A stretch of 64,000 bases of DNA from Cyanophora paradoxa (Eukaryota; Glaucocystophyceae; Cyanophorales; Cyanophoraceae), in assembly GCA_004431415.1 (NCBI GenBank), contig QPMI01000218.1, positions 1-64,000 on the forward strand. The letters run 5' to 3'. Both the position numbers and the translations under genes were made by a program. A model generated the notes under the pieces. That model saw nothing but the letters and a program-made list of their open reading frames with translations, was not told where the DNA came from and ran no database searches. Positions 1 through 10,875 of the stretch are shown here, piece by piece. Position 1 is the stretch's first letter, and every line of letters begins with the position of its first letter.

Positions 1-754
1 CTCCGCCGAGCAAATGAGTCCGCCCCGCCCCGCCCCGCCCCGCCCGCCGCGCCGGCGCCGGCGCCGACGCGGGGCGCGGGGCGCAGTCTCGTGCGACCGG
101 CGCGACTTCGGGTGCGGGGGCGGGACGCTGAAGCGCGCGTGGGCGTTCCTCTCGAGCCACGGGGTGACGACCGAGGCGTGCGTGCCGTACAAGGCCAAGG
201 CCGCCAAGACCTGCCCCGCCGGCTGCGCCGACAAGGGCCAGGGCAACGCCTTCGTCACGTACAAGGCCTCGGGCTTCTACAAAGTCGGCGGCCCGGGCAA
301 CGTGGAGGCCATCATGACGGAGATCTACACCAACGGGCCCGTGCAGGCGGGGTACACCGTCTACGCCGACTTCATGTCGTACAAGTCGGGGGTCTACCAC
401 CGGACGACGAGCAAGGTGGCGGGGGGCCACGCGGTGCGGGTCGTGGGCTGGGGCGTGGAGAAGGGGGTGCCCTACTGGCTGGTGGCCAACAGCTGGGGCG
501 CCGACTGGGGCGAGGCGGGCTACTTCAAGATCCGCCGCGGCACCAACGAGTGCGGCTTCGAGGACGAGATCTTCGCCGGCACGCCCCTCGTCCAGCCCGC
601 CCAGCCCGCGCCCCTGCCCCCCGCCGTCCTCGCCGGCCCCGCCGCCGGGAGCGTCTCGGGCACCGCGGCGGCCGACCCGGCCAGCAACCGGCTCTGGGAG
701 TCCGCCGAGTATGAGCGGTTCAGCGGCTGGTCCGAGGAGCAGTTCGCCTCGTTC
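1..754 (+). CDS. Cathepsin B-like cysteine protease unit 1 (partial, spliced)
   Basis: This is the 3' part of a papain-family (C1A) protease. The window opens at the end of an exon (1-17, residues SAEQM). A 69-bp intron (18-86, GT..AG) leads to a long exon from 87, which begins [13 protein letters not shown] once the split codon is joined. The exon carries the catalytic His in [11 protein letters not shown], the catalytic Asn in NSWGADWG, and the cathepsin B-like NECGFED. An apparent stop at 785-787 is probably intronic: a GTGCGT donor at 755 splices in phase 0 to the acceptor before 950, joining [12 protein letters not shown] to [10 protein letters not shown] of the next unit. If that splice is not used, the protein ends at 787. 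The catalytic Cys lies upstream of the window. Membership of C1A is secure; the exact subfamily is less so. Confidence 0.85.
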
Positions 755-949
755 GTGCGTGCTTTGGTTTTGGGGTCGCCGGTTTAAAAGGGGCCGCGAC
801 GTTGGCGGGTGGCTGCGCTCTAGCCCGGATCGTGTTGTAGGCACCATTCAGCGTCGAATACGCGCCGCGGAACGGCCGGATTGACCCGCGCCACACTTTG
901 CCCGGGCGGTTGCGTACGCGGGCGGCCGGTTGACCGGCGCCTCGCGCAG

Positions 950-1994
950 AACGCGCTGCGGCGGGACGACGAGAACAGCATCGAGTTCGCGGGTGTCCCG
1001 ACGAAGAACGACGTCCTCAGCGGCCTCCCCGAGAACTTCGACGGTCCGCCCGCCGCCGCCTGCCGGCCCCGGCCCGGGGCCAACGCGTGGTGCGGGGCCG
1101 CGCAGCGCGGGAGCGGTGGCCCGGGGCGGTGCGGCCGGTGGTGGACCAAGGCAACTGCGGCTCGTGCTGGGCGATCTCGTCGACGGGCGTCCTCGGCGAC
1201 CGCCTCTTCGTCGCGTCGGGCGGCGCCACCGACGTCGCCCTCTCCGCCGAGCAAATGAGTCCGCCCCGCCCGCCCCGCCCCGCCCGCCGCGCCGGCGCCG
1301 GCGCCGACGCGGGGCCCGGGGCGCAGTCTCGTGCGACCGGCGCGACTTCGGGTGCGGGGGCGGGACGCTGAAGCGCGCGTGGGCCTTCCTCTCGAGCCAC
1401 GGGGTGACGACCGAGGCGTGCGTGCCGTACAAGGCCAAGGCCGCCAAGACCTGCCCCGCCGGCTGCGCCGACAAGAGCCAGGGCAACGCCTTCGTCACGT
1501 ACAAGGCCTCGGGCTTCTACAAGGTCGGCGGCCCGGGCAACGTGGAGGCCATCATGACGGAGATCTACACCAACGGGCCCGTGCAGGCGGGGTACACCGT
1601 CTACGCCGACTTCATGTCGTACAAGTCGGGCGTGTACCACCGGACGACGAGCAAGGTGGCGGGGGGCCACGCGGTGCGCGTCGTGGGCTGGGGCGTGGAG
1701 AAGGGGGTGCCCTACTGGCTGGTGGCCAACAGCTGGGGCGCCGACTGGGGCGAGGCGGGCTACTTCAAGATCCGCCGCGGCACCAACGAGTGCGGCTTCG
1801 AGGACGAGATCTTCGCCGGCACGCCCCTCGTCCAGCCCGCCCAGCCCGCGCCCCTGCCCCCCGCCGTCCTCGCCGGCCCCGCCGCCGGGAGCGTCTCGGG
1901 CACCGCGGCGGCCGACCCGGCCAGCAACCGGCTCTGGGAGTCCGCCGAGTATGAGCGGTTCAGCGGCTGGTCCGAGGAGCAGTTCGCCTCGTTC
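950..1994 (+). CDS. Cathepsin B-like cysteine protease unit 2 (complete unit)
   Basis: Exons are 950-1043 (propeptide-like, ending LPENFDA), 1106-1258 ([20 protein letters not shown], with oxyanion Gln and catalytic Cys) and 1327-1994 (catalytic His in [11 protein letters not shown] and Asn in NSWGADWG). The introns (1044-1105 and 1259-1326) are short GT..AG and restore FDARERW and EQMISCD. No ATG or signal peptide lies between the preceding stop-like codon (785-787) and exon 950, so this unit has no visible start of its own. The in-frame splice from unit 1 removes that difficulty. The C-terminal extension after the protease fold is Pro/Ala-rich ([12 protein letters not shown]) followed by WSEEQFASF, which would become the spacer and propeptide of the following unit. 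Expected role: secretory or lysosomal proteolysis. Confidence 0.85.
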
Positions 1995-2190
1995 GTGCGT
2001 GCTTTGGTTTTGGGGTCGCCGGTTTAAAAGGGGCCGCGACCGTTGGCGGGTGGCTGCGCTCTAGCCCGGATCGTGTTGTAGGCACCATTCAGCGTCGAAT
2101 ACGCGCCGCGGAACGGCCGGATTGACCCGCGCCACACTTTGCCCGGGCGGTTGCGTACGCGGGCGGCCGGTTGACCGGCGCCTCGCGCAG

Positions 2191-3141
2191 AACGCGCTGC
2201 GGCGGGACGACGAGAACAGCATCGAGTTCGCGGGTGTCCCGACGAAGAACGACGTCCTCAGCGGCCTCCCCGAGAACTTCGACGGTCCGCCCGCCGCCGC
2301 CTGCCGGCCCCGGCCCGGGGCCAACGCGTGGTGCGGGGCCGCGCAGCGCGGGAGCGGTGGCCCGGGGCGGTGCGGCCGGTGGTGGACCAAGGCAACTGCG
2401 GCTCGTGCTGGGCGATCTCGTCGACGGGCGTCCTCGGCGACCGCCTCTTCGTCGCGTCGGGCGGCGCCACCGACGTCGCCCTCTCCGCCGAGCAAATGAG
2501 TCCGCCCCGCCCGCCCCGCCCCGCCCGCCGCGCCGGCGCCGGCGCCGACGCGGGGCCCGGGGCGCAGTCTCGTGCGACCGGCGCGACTTCGGGTGCGGGG
2601 GCGGGACGCTGAAGCGCGCGTGGGCCTTCCTCTCGAGCCACGGGGTGACGACCGAGGCGTGCGTGCCGTACAAGGCCAAGGCCGCCAAGACCTGCCCCGC
2701 CGGCTGCGCCGACAAGAGCCAGGGCAACGCCTTCGTCACGTACAAGGCCTCGGCTTCTACAAGGTCGGCGGCCCGGGCAACGTGGAGGCCATCATGACGG
2801 AGATCTACACCAACGGGCCCGTGCAGGCGGGGTACACCGTCTACGCCGACTTCATGTCGTACAAGTCGGGCGTGTACCACCGGACGACGAGCAAGGTGGC
2901 GGGGGGCCACGCGGTGCGCGTCGTGGGCTGGGGCGTGGAGAAGGGGGTGCCCTACTGGCTGGTGGCCAACAGCTGGGGCGCCGACTGGGGCGAGGCGGGC
3001 TACTTCAAGATCCGCCGCGGCACCAACGAGTGCGGCTTCGAGGACGAGATCTTCGCCGGCACGCCCCTCGTGGGGCCCGCCCAGCCCGCCATCCTCGCCG
3101 GCGCCGGCGGCACCGCCCCGGCCCCCGCCACCCTCGCTTGA
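2191..3141 (+). CDS. Cathepsin B-like cysteine protease unit 3 (terminal, frameshifted)
   Basis: This unit has the same three exons (2191-2284, 2347-2499, 2568-3141) with the active-site Cys, His and Asn motifs all encoded. One G is missing in a G run near 2750-2755 relative to units 1 and 2 (codons for KASGFYK), which shifts the frame in the middle of the last exon. The downstream frame then reads correctly to a TGA at 3139-3141. Its C-terminus differs from the other units ([19 protein letters not shown]) and lacks the WSEEQFASF spacer, as expected for the last unit of a chain. The frameshift is either a consensus error in a homopolymer or true inactivation; the otherwise near-perfect identity favours error. 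Confidence 0.75.
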
Positions 3142-3705
3142 GCGGCGCGGCCCGAAGTCGCACTTCGTTGGGCCCCGGCGGGCCCGCGCCGCGCGCGGCG
3201 AGCGCCCGGCCGGGTCCCGCCCGCGCTCACGCTCTTTTCTTGGACAGTCTCTTCTTGGACAGTTTCTTCTTCAGGGCTCTTTTTCTGGACAGTTCGCCGC
3301 GGCCCTCGGCGTGTACAACTCGTGTTTTCAAACGCCCGCGCGCTCCGGCGCGCGGGCTGTAACTGTATCTGTACAAGTATGGACTGTTGCGGCACCGGGC
3401 GCGCCCGGTGCCTTCTGATGTGTTTGTGTTAGCCCAGGATCATTAGGTAGCGGATTCGATGTACTCTTTCCTTCGCGCATAGTACTTTGCGGCAGATTTC
3501 ATGTAGCCAGCGGCGCGCTTGGGCGCGCCGCCGCTGGCGTGATTTAGCGTCCACCTCGTGTACCATACTATGATAGCTATAGACAGAGACGATGTTTCTG
3601 CGTTTTTCTGCGAGTCTCGGGCCCGCGGGCCCGCCCTAGCGTAGCGTTCCGGCGGGAACATGTGTAAATGCACACAGACGCGGCTGCGTCGATTGCAGTG
3701 CGGGC
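3142..3705. other. Convergent 3' flank with hairpins and short direct repeats
   Basis: No gene is seen here. The stretch separates the protease stop from the convergent IleRS stop. It contains four spaced copies of TTGGACAGT or TGGACAGT (about 3238-3293), a strong hairpin at about 3330-3357, a perfect 22-bp palindrome at 3391-3412 and another GC-rich hairpin at about 3507-3538. These may be 3'-UTR structures or 3'-end signals of the two converging genes. Confidence 0.5.
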
Positions 3706-6700
3706 TCAGGGGGCCGGGGCCGGGGCCGGGGCGCGGGCGGGGAAGGCGGCGCGGAGGACGGCCTCGCAGCGGGGGCAGGGGCGCCCCTCCTCGGCCGCCG
3801 CGTGGCGCCAGCAGCGCGGGCACTTGGCGGCCCCGCTCCGCCGCACCGCCACGTGCACCTGCCCGCCCCCGCGGCCGTGAGCCCCGCCGCTCGGGCGGCG
3901 CGGCGCGGCGGGTCGGGGGAGCGCACGGGTGCCCCTCGACGTCGGCGGCGGCGGCGTGCGGGGGCGCCTCGCCGCGCGGGGCCGGCAGGAGCTCCGCGCG
4001 GCTCACCTGCAGCAGCGCCTCCAGCTCCGACGGCGTCCCCCTGGCCCCCGTCAGGCCGCGCGGGCGGCGGGGCGGGAAGGGGCGGGGGCACGGGGCGGGC
4101 GGGCGCCGTGCGGGTGGGCGGAGGGGCGGGCGGCGAGGGCCTCGAGGGCGGGCCGCAGGGGCGAGCCCGGGGCACGGCGAGCTCCACCGCCGCCTCCAGC
4201 GCGCTCCCGATCAGCCTGCCGCCTGCCCGTCAGCCGGGCCCGGGCAAGCCGGGGCGGGGCCGGGGCGGGCCGGTCGGCGCGGGCGGCCTCGAGGACGCGG
4301 TTCACCGCCGCCCGCAGCGCCAGCAGCTCTGCCGGCGGCCCTCAGGGCGGCGCCGGGGCGGGCGGCGGGCGGGGGCGCGCACGGCGCCAGTCGGCCTCCA
4401 CCGCGGGGTCCTCCCACGCCGCGTCCTGCCCCCCGCGGCCGCGGCAGGGGCCCCGCGTCGGCGCCCCCGCGGGCGGCGGGGGCGGGGGCGGGGGCGGGGC
4501 CCCGCACCGGCTCGAAGGGGGGGCGGAGGAGGCCGAGTCGGGGCCCGGGGGCGCCGCGCCCCGCAGCGCCGCCGGCGTATGCCGGTGCACCTGCCGCCCC
4601 TCAGCGCGCCGGCCCTGGGGGGGAGGGGCGGGCCGGGGGCGCCTCCTCGGTGGTGAAGGGGAGGACGGGCGCCGCCGCGCTCTGCAGCGCCGCCAGCGCC
4701 TGCCGCGGCGTCGGCGTCGGCGGGGCCCGCCCGGGGGCGGGGCGGGGGCGGGGAGGGGGGGGCCACGTGGGCGAGGACGGCCTGGCAGGCGCGGCGGGCG
4801 GGGTCGTGGGGGGCGAGGGCGTAGAGGCGGTCCTTGGAGAGGTCGAGGTAGAGGGCCGAGACGTCGACCACGGCGAACTGCACCAGCGCCGCCACCGCCC
4901 GCGCGAACGCGTGGCCCTCGTACGCCTCCCGCGCCCCCCGCGCCAGCGCCGCCGTCCGGTGCAGCATGTACCGGTCCAGCTGGCGGGAGGAGGGGGTCGG
5001 CTGGAGGGGGGGAGCGGAGGGGGGGGCCGCACGGGGGAGAAGAGCTCGGGGTGGGAGGCGGGGCTCGGGGCGGTCGCGGGGTCGAATCCCGCGAGGGCCC
5101 CCAGCAGGAACCGCGCCGTGTTCCGCACCTGCGGGGGCCCCGGCTCCAGCCGCCCGCCGGCGGGGCCCGGGGCGGGGCGGGAGGGGCGCGCGCCTTGCGG
5201 ACGGTCTCGGCGGTCTTGTCGAGCACGCCGCGCCCGATGCTCGCGTCCTGCGGGGGCGTGAGGGGGGTACGGGGCCTCCGGGAGGGGTACGCGCCCGGGA
5301 GTAGTCGGTGGAGGCGGCCCAGGCGCGGAGGACGTCGGCCCCGTACGCCGGCTCCGCCTTCTTGTTCTTCCCCCCTGGGGGGAATGAGGCGGAGGGGGGT
5401 ACGGGGCGGGGCGGGGCGGCACCCTCGACCACCACGGCGGGGTCCACGACGTTCCTGGGGGGAGGGGGGAAGGAGTCGGCGGCGGGGACGGGGTGCGGGG
5501 CGCCCGGGCGGGGGTACGGCACCGAGGGACTTGGACATCTTGCGGCCGGACTCGTCGAGGACGAAGCTGCGGGCGGGGCGGGGGCGGGTGAGGGCGGGGG
5601 CCGGGCGGGCGGGGGCCGGGGGACCCGTGAGTGACGAGGGCGCGGAAGGGGCGACGGGGGCCTCCCCCGCGCCAGCGCCGCCGCCGCCGCCGTCAGCAGC
5701 GACGACTGCGCCCCGTCAGCGGCGAGGCCGGGGGCGGGGGCGGGGCGGGGCGGGCGGACGGGCCTGGAACCAGCCGCGGTGCTGGTCGGAGCCCTCGAGG
5801 TACACGTCGGCGCGCGCCCGCCCGGGGCCCCGAGGCGCGCCCCAGCGCCGCGTGCCACGAGGCCCGCTGTCCAGCCTGCCCCGCACGGCCCTCAGCGGCG
5901 CCCCGGGTCGGGCGGGGCGGCGGGCGAGGGCGGGCCAGACGTCGAGGGTGTCGGTGCCGCGGACGAGGCCGGCGGGCCCGCCGGCGGCGGCGAGGAGGGC
6001 GGGGTGGGCGAGGCGCTCGACGGGGAGCGTCCACCAGCAGTCCGACCCCTGCTCCCGCACCTGCCCGCCGCGTGGGCGGGCGAGGGGGCGGGGCGGGCGG
6101 GGCCGGGGCGGGGCACGAGGGCGGCGACGTGGGCGATGGACTCGGGCGTCATCAGCGCCTCCCCTGCCGGCCCCCAGCCGCTCGCCGCTCGCCGGCGGGG
6201 CGGGGCGGGGGCGGGGCGGACCGGTGTCGGCGCGGTAGAAGACGGGGACGGGGACGCCCCAGGGCCGCTGCCGCGAGACGCACCAGTCCCCTCCCGCCCC
6301 CGCAGGAACGCCTCCAGCCGCGCCCGCCCTGCCCCCCGGCCCGCTCGAGCCCGGCCGGCGGCAGGCGGGGGCCGGCGCGGGGGGCACCGGCGGCGGGGTA
6401 CGTCTTGACGTCGTGGAGGGCGGCGAGGGCGGCGGGATCAGCGGCCCGAGCCGCACGAACCACTGCTCCGTCGTCCTGTACCCACCGGGCGCCCTCGGCG
6501 GGGGGGCGGGCGGGGGCGGGGGCGGGGGCGGCGGGGGGCACCGGACGATGACGGGCTTCTTGGTGCGCCAGTCGTAGGGGTACTTGTGCTCGTGGCGCTC
6601 CTCCAGCGCGAGGGCGCCGCGGGCGCGCAGCTCCGCGAGCACCGCCTCCGTCCCCTCCCCGAGCACCGCGAGGCCCGCCAGCGGCCCCGCCTCTGCCGTG

Positions 6701-8579
6701 AAGCGGCCCGCGGCGTCGACGGGGCAGACGGGGGGCAGCGCCTGGGCGCGCCCGAGGGCGAAGTCCTCGTGCCCGTGCCCCGGCGCGATGTGCACCAGGC
6801 CCGTCCCGCTGCCCCCGCCCCCGTCAGGCCCACCGCGGGGGAGGCCGGGGGCGGGGCGGGGCGGGGCGCGCGCCTCTCGGTGGTGACGTGCTCGCCGGCG
6901 AGGAGGCGGCGGGGGCAGTCCGGGGCGGTGGAGTACAGCGCGGGGTACCGCAGGCCGGCGAGGGCCGAGCCGGGGAAGGGCGGGGAGACGTCGGCGGGGG
7001 CCCCGAGCTTCGCCCCGAGCGCCTCCAGCAGCGCCGCCGCCACCACTGCCCCCGGCCGCGTCGGGGGGGGAGGCGGGGGGAGGAGGAGGGCGGAGGTACC
7101 GCATCGGGCCCCGGGGAGGGCGGGGAAGGAGGCGAGCACGTACTCCGCCTGCGCCGAAAACGCGACCGCCTGCGGCCCGTCGGCGTGCGGGAGGGGCCGG
7201 CGCGTGGGGGAGGGGGGTACGAGGTTGGCGGGGAGGGTCCAGGGGGTGGTGGTCCACACGAGGGCGAACGCGGGCCCCCCCCCGGCGAGCGGGTGGCCCC
7301 CTGCCGCCCGCCTCAGGTGAGCCCCGGTGCTCAGAGAGGGGGGGGTACGCGGACCGGGGGCGCCCTCGAGGGGGCCCAGAGCGACGTACGCCGCCCGAGA
7401 CGCGTGCCCTGCCCCGCGCCCGTGAGGGGCGGGGGGGTAAGGGGAGGGGAGGGGGCGGAGGCACCGTCGGGGTACTCGAGCTCGGCGTCGGCGAGGGCGG
7501 TGCCCTGCGCGGGGGCGGGCGTCGGGCGGGCGGGGCGGGCCGGGGCCGGGGCGGGGGAGCGGACGGAGGAGGGGACCAGTGGACGGGCCGCAGGCCGCGG
7601 TAGACGAGCCCTGCGGGCCCGGGCTCGGGCGGGGCGGGCGGGGCGGCGGGGCAGCGGACCGGCGGCGACCATCTCGGCGAAGAGCTCGAGCTGGCGCGCC
7701 TCGTACCCGGGCTGGAGGGTGGCGTAGGGGCGGCCCCAGTCGGCGAGGACGCCCCAGCGCTCGAAGCCGGCCCGCTGCGCCTCCATCGTCCCCTCCGCCA
7801 CCTCCCGCGCCCGCCGCCGCACCTCCGCCGCCCCCAGGCCCGCCGCGCCTCCCGCTGCCCCGCCCCGCGACCCGTGAGGCGGGCCGGCCGCGCGGGCGCC
7901 GGGGCGCACGTCGACGCCCTCGAGGGCCTTGAGCTCGATGGGGAGCCCGTGGCAGTCCCACCCCGGCACCAGGCTGCCCCGGCCCCCGCTCAGCGGCCGG
8001 CCGGGGGCGGGGCGGCGCGGGCGGGGCGCGGGGGCGCGCCTGAGGCGGCGCCCGCGCTGGATCTGCACGCGCCCCACGATGTCCTTCAGGATCTTGTTCA
8101 GCGCGTGCCCTGCGCCCCGCCCGCCCTCAGCGCCGGCCGGCGGGCGGCGGGCGGCCCGGCGCGCCGATGTGCAGCGGGCCGTTCGCGTAGGGCGGGCCGT
8201 CGTGCAGCACGAACGGCTCCTGGTCGGCCCGCGCGCGCTCCTGCGCGCCCGAGTCAGACGGAGCGACCGGTTGCGGGGAGCGGCGCCGCGCCTGCCAGGC
8301 GTAGAGCTCGGGGAAGGAGCGCAGGATCTCCGGCTCGCTCTCGAGCGGGTTCGCCCGGATCGGGAGCGTCGTCTGCGGCAGGTTGAGCGTGTCCGCGTAC
8401 GCGTGCTTGTCGTCTGCCTTCTTGGCGGGCTTCTCCGCCTTGCCCGCTAGCCAGCGCGCGAGCTGCAGGACGTGGTGCGGCGCGGCGCGGCCTCCGGACG
8501 CTCCGACCAGCGCAAACACCGCGCGGGCCGTCGCCAGCGCCGACGGCGACGGCTGGCCGCCGCGTGAGAGCGGACCCAT
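3706..8579 (-). CDS. Isoleucyl-tRNA synthetase, bacterial/organellar type (multi-exon)
   Basis: This gene charges tRNA-Ile, probably in an organelle. The ATG is at 8579. The basic, Ala-rich first 50 residues could be a targeting peptide. Class I signatures follow in order: FVLHDGPPYANGPLHIG (HIGH motif, about 8165-8215), WDCHGLPIELKAL (about 7930-7965), the CP1 editing region with ALVWTTTPWTLPANL (about 7220-7270) and HIAPGHGHEDF (about 6750-6800), YPYDWRTKKPVI (about 6560), DWCVSRQRPWGVPVPVF (about 6240-6290), LEGSDQHRGWF (about 5780-5810), GRKMSKSLG (KMSKS loop, about 5530-5550), and a C-terminal zinc finger KCPRCW...PCPRC (about 3760-3810). The stop is at 3706-3708. At least ten short GC-rich introns interrupt it, so no single frame spans the gene. 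Synthetase identity is very secure; individual exon ends are not. The N-terminus lacks the early Phe of the plastid-type leaders, so mitochondrial targeting is more likely. Confidence 0.9.
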
Positions 8580-8641
8580 GAGGTGCGAACGCAGTATCCG
8601 CTACCCCAGGCCAGTTCGCAACAGGCAGCAGTTCGGCCACG
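8580..8641. promoter_or_regulatory. Bidirectional promoter between IleRS and Rieske genes
   Basis: Only 62 bp separate the two divergent start codons, so promoter elements must be shared or lie inside the genes. A perfect 7-bp inverted repeat, TGCGAAC (8584-8590) and GTTCGCA (8614-8620), lies near the centre and could bind a symmetric regulator. No TATA box is visible. Function is inferred from position only. Confidence 0.45.
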
Positions 8642-9699
8642 ATGCTCAGACTCGCCCGCGCCGCCGGCGCCATCAAGCCGTCCGGTGAGCATATGGAAAC
8701 TCTAGCGAACCAAGAGCCTACTGCGCCCGCCCGCACGCAATACGTCAATCTATGCCGCAGGCAATGTACCGTCAGGGCTGCCCTCGCTGACGTTTCTGCT
8801 CTGTCCGCAGTCAACGCTCGCGTTGGCGCGCTGCTGGCACGGCCCCACGCGACGAACGCCGTGGCCACCCCTGCCTACAGTGAGCTCAGCTCCGTGCCCC
8901 TGTACCAGCAGGAGAAGAAGATCGAGCGCTTCACTCCCGGCGATGAGAACCGTCGTCCTTTCGCCTACCTGGTGATCGGCAGCGCCCGCTTCGCCTACAT
9001 GGCGTGGACTCGTGTGGCGGTCCTGAAGGTCATCAGCACCATGAGCGCCTCGGCGGACGTGCTCGCGCTCGCCAGCGTGGAGGTCGATGTTTCCTCCATC
9101 CCGGTCGGCCAGAACGTGACCATCAAGTGGCGCGGCAAGCCCGTCTTCATCCGCCACAGGACGGCGGCTGAGATTGCCGAGGCCGGCGCTGTCAACATCT
9201 CGGAGCTTCGCCACCAGGAGACGGATGCTCAGCGTGCACAGAAGCCCAACTTCCTTATCATGCTCGGCGTGTGCACCCATCTCGGCTGCGTGCCCCTAGG
9301 GAACGCCGGTGCGCGATGCACATCCCGCAGCGACCGCCGGACTCTTTCGATAAGCATTTCTTCCTTTCTGACCTTTTGTCTCACCTGCAGGCGACTACAA
9401 CGGCTGGTTCTGCCCGTGCCACGGCAGGTCAGTTCCATCCACTCCGTGGCCGCCAGCTCGGGCCGCCCTATGTTGGCCTCGCACAAAGCCCTCTCTTTCG
9501 AGTGGTTGAGAGATAGCATCGGCTAAGCGCTGCGACCCTTCCTCTCTCGCCGCCGCTTCTTGCACGGCGGTCGCTGACGCGCCGCCCGCCGCACAGCCAC
9601 TACGACATCTCCGGCCGCATCCGGAAGGGCCCTGCGCCGCTTAACCTGGAGGTGCCGCCGTACAAGTTCACCAGCGACTCCACCGTCCTCATCGGCTAA
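8642..9699 (+). CDS. Mitochondrial Rieske iron-sulfur protein (cytochrome bc1 complex)
   Basis: This is the 2Fe-2S subunit of complex III, carrying electrons from ubiquinol to cytochrome c1 at the inner mitochondrial membrane. Exons 8642-8684, 8811-9308, 9391-9427 and 9597-9699 join in phase to a protein of about 226 residues ending VLIG. The N-terminal leader is short and basic ([14 protein letters not shown]). The membrane/hinge region follows ([15 protein letters not shown], then [18 protein letters not shown]). The head domain has [13 protein letters not shown] and both cluster loops: [10 protein letters not shown] at the end of exon 2 and [19 protein letters not shown] across exons 3 and 4. 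All four cluster ligands (two Cys, two His) are present. Introns are GT..AG and lower in GC than those of neighbours, perhaps because this is a well-expressed housekeeping gene. Confidence 0.95.
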
Positions 9700-10468
9700 G
9701 CGCTGCGGCCCTCCTCTCTCGCTGCGGTTCTTTCCGGTTGCTGGAGGGGCGACCTCTCCAGCGTCTCCGCTCATCATAATGACTCTCCCATAGCGTTCTC
9801 AGCCCAGCTTTGTTTGTAACAATCCACCACTTCTCTTGTATTTCTTCCGCGGCCGCGCCACGTTGCAGAGCCTACGGCAGCCGAGCTTCAAGCCAGGATC
9901 GAAAGGATGCGGGACGCAAGATGCACAATAGCGAGTCACGAACAATACTTAGGGCGGTGCATTCACTGCCGGACATGATCCTTGAAGCGCGTGCATTGCA
10001 AGCTTGAGCGCTAGCTAGCGCATCAACCCTTGATCGGCGCGCGGCCGAGATCGAAGGGAAGCAAAGAATCAACGTCCGATCGCCGAGACTGAGAGACTGC
10101 CACGTGCACGGTGCATGCGCAGTGCCAATTTGCAAGTTCAAAGTCAGCCGCGGGGCCGGTGGGAAACGAAGACGTGTCGCAGTCTGCATGCAAACGTCGA
10201 CGCTCATATCGAAATCCTGCTCGACGTCGACTGCGCAGAGCAGCGAAACGAGCTGGATCGCGGGGATGCCTACTCACAGGGGGGGTACCAGCCTCATCAA
10301 AGCGAGCCAGGAGAAAGTCGCAGTCGCGGGCCAGGCTCGCTCGGGGTTCGTTTGGTTCGGGGCATATGCTTGAGTGTTGAGGTTCGCGTCGTTTTTTGGG
10401 CGTTGCGGAGCCTCGCGGGGTTTGACAGTCGCCCCCGCCCCCATCGCGCCCGGCAGACAGAAGGGCCG
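9700..10468. other. Intergenic region, no supported gene
   Basis: Open frames here lack recognisable motifs and are short. The first part is 3' flank of the Rieske gene. The right part is likely the promoter and 5' leader of the ubiquitin-like gene at 10469. No strong repeat or RNA gene is seen. Confidence 0.4.
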
Positions 10469-10875
10469 ATGCGAGTCTTCATCAACGTCCCCGAATCCAT
10501 TGAGCCGGTGGCTCTTGAGCTCGACGCGTACGTCCCCTGGATGGTCTGCTCGCTTTCTTGGAGCCAAACCTGGGACGCAGGACCGCCACTATCGACCTCC
10601 TCAAGCGCAAGCTCCAGGATGAGCTCTCATGTCCTGTATCGCATCAGACCCTCTTCAAGAACGAGGAGCGCCTGGATAACGGGCGGACACTCCAGCAGTG
10701 CGGGGTGGACCACGGCGACACGTTGTACCTTATCCTTCCCGACCGCGCAGAGCCCCTTAAGCGTGACAAAGGTGCGAAGGACATGCCTCCCCTCGCGTCC
10801 CCCGGCGGCGATCGAGCTGCGCAGCTGGTGTCGTGCCCGAGGGTTTCGACAAGAGGGGCGGAGCACGGCGTCTGA
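10469..10875 (+). CDS. Ubiquitin-like domain protein
   Basis: Two exons (10469-10527 and 10581-10875, intron GTACGT..GCAG) join in phase to about 117 residues. Residues 1-75 follow the ubiquitin fold pattern: MRVFINVPE, a TATIDLLKRKLQDE helix, QTLFKNEERLDNGRTLQQC in the place of the ubiquitin loop preceding the last strand, and HGDTLYLIL as the last strand. The usual C-terminal Gly-Gly is absent: after LPDRAEPLKRDKG the tail is a disordered-looking 35 residues ending at a TGA (10873-10875). It is therefore probably not conjugated and more likely a UBL-containing adaptor. The tail may be spliced differently. The PP2C gene follows about 160 bp downstream on the same strand. Confidence 0.75.

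Larger units (their letters stand above)
1..3070 (+). repeat. Tandem array of about 1,241-bp protease units
   Basis: Exon and intron boundaries recur at a constant offset of 1,240-1,241 bp (for example 17/1258/2499 and 1043/2284). Exons, introns and the 195-bp inter-unit spacer are nearly identical, so duplication was recent or is kept uniform by conversion. The array probably continues to the left of the window. Identity ends near 3070 in the last unit. Confidence 0.9.

Noticed and set aside
820-1670. Long minus-strand frames opposite the protease units
   Set aside because: They are Arg/Pro-rich shadows of the high-GC sense frame and repeat with the array; no motif or splice logic supports them.
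3660-7960. Very long plus-strand frames opposite the IleRS gene
   Set aside because: They are Arg/Gly/Ala-rich shadows. The minus strand has all synthetase motifs in order.
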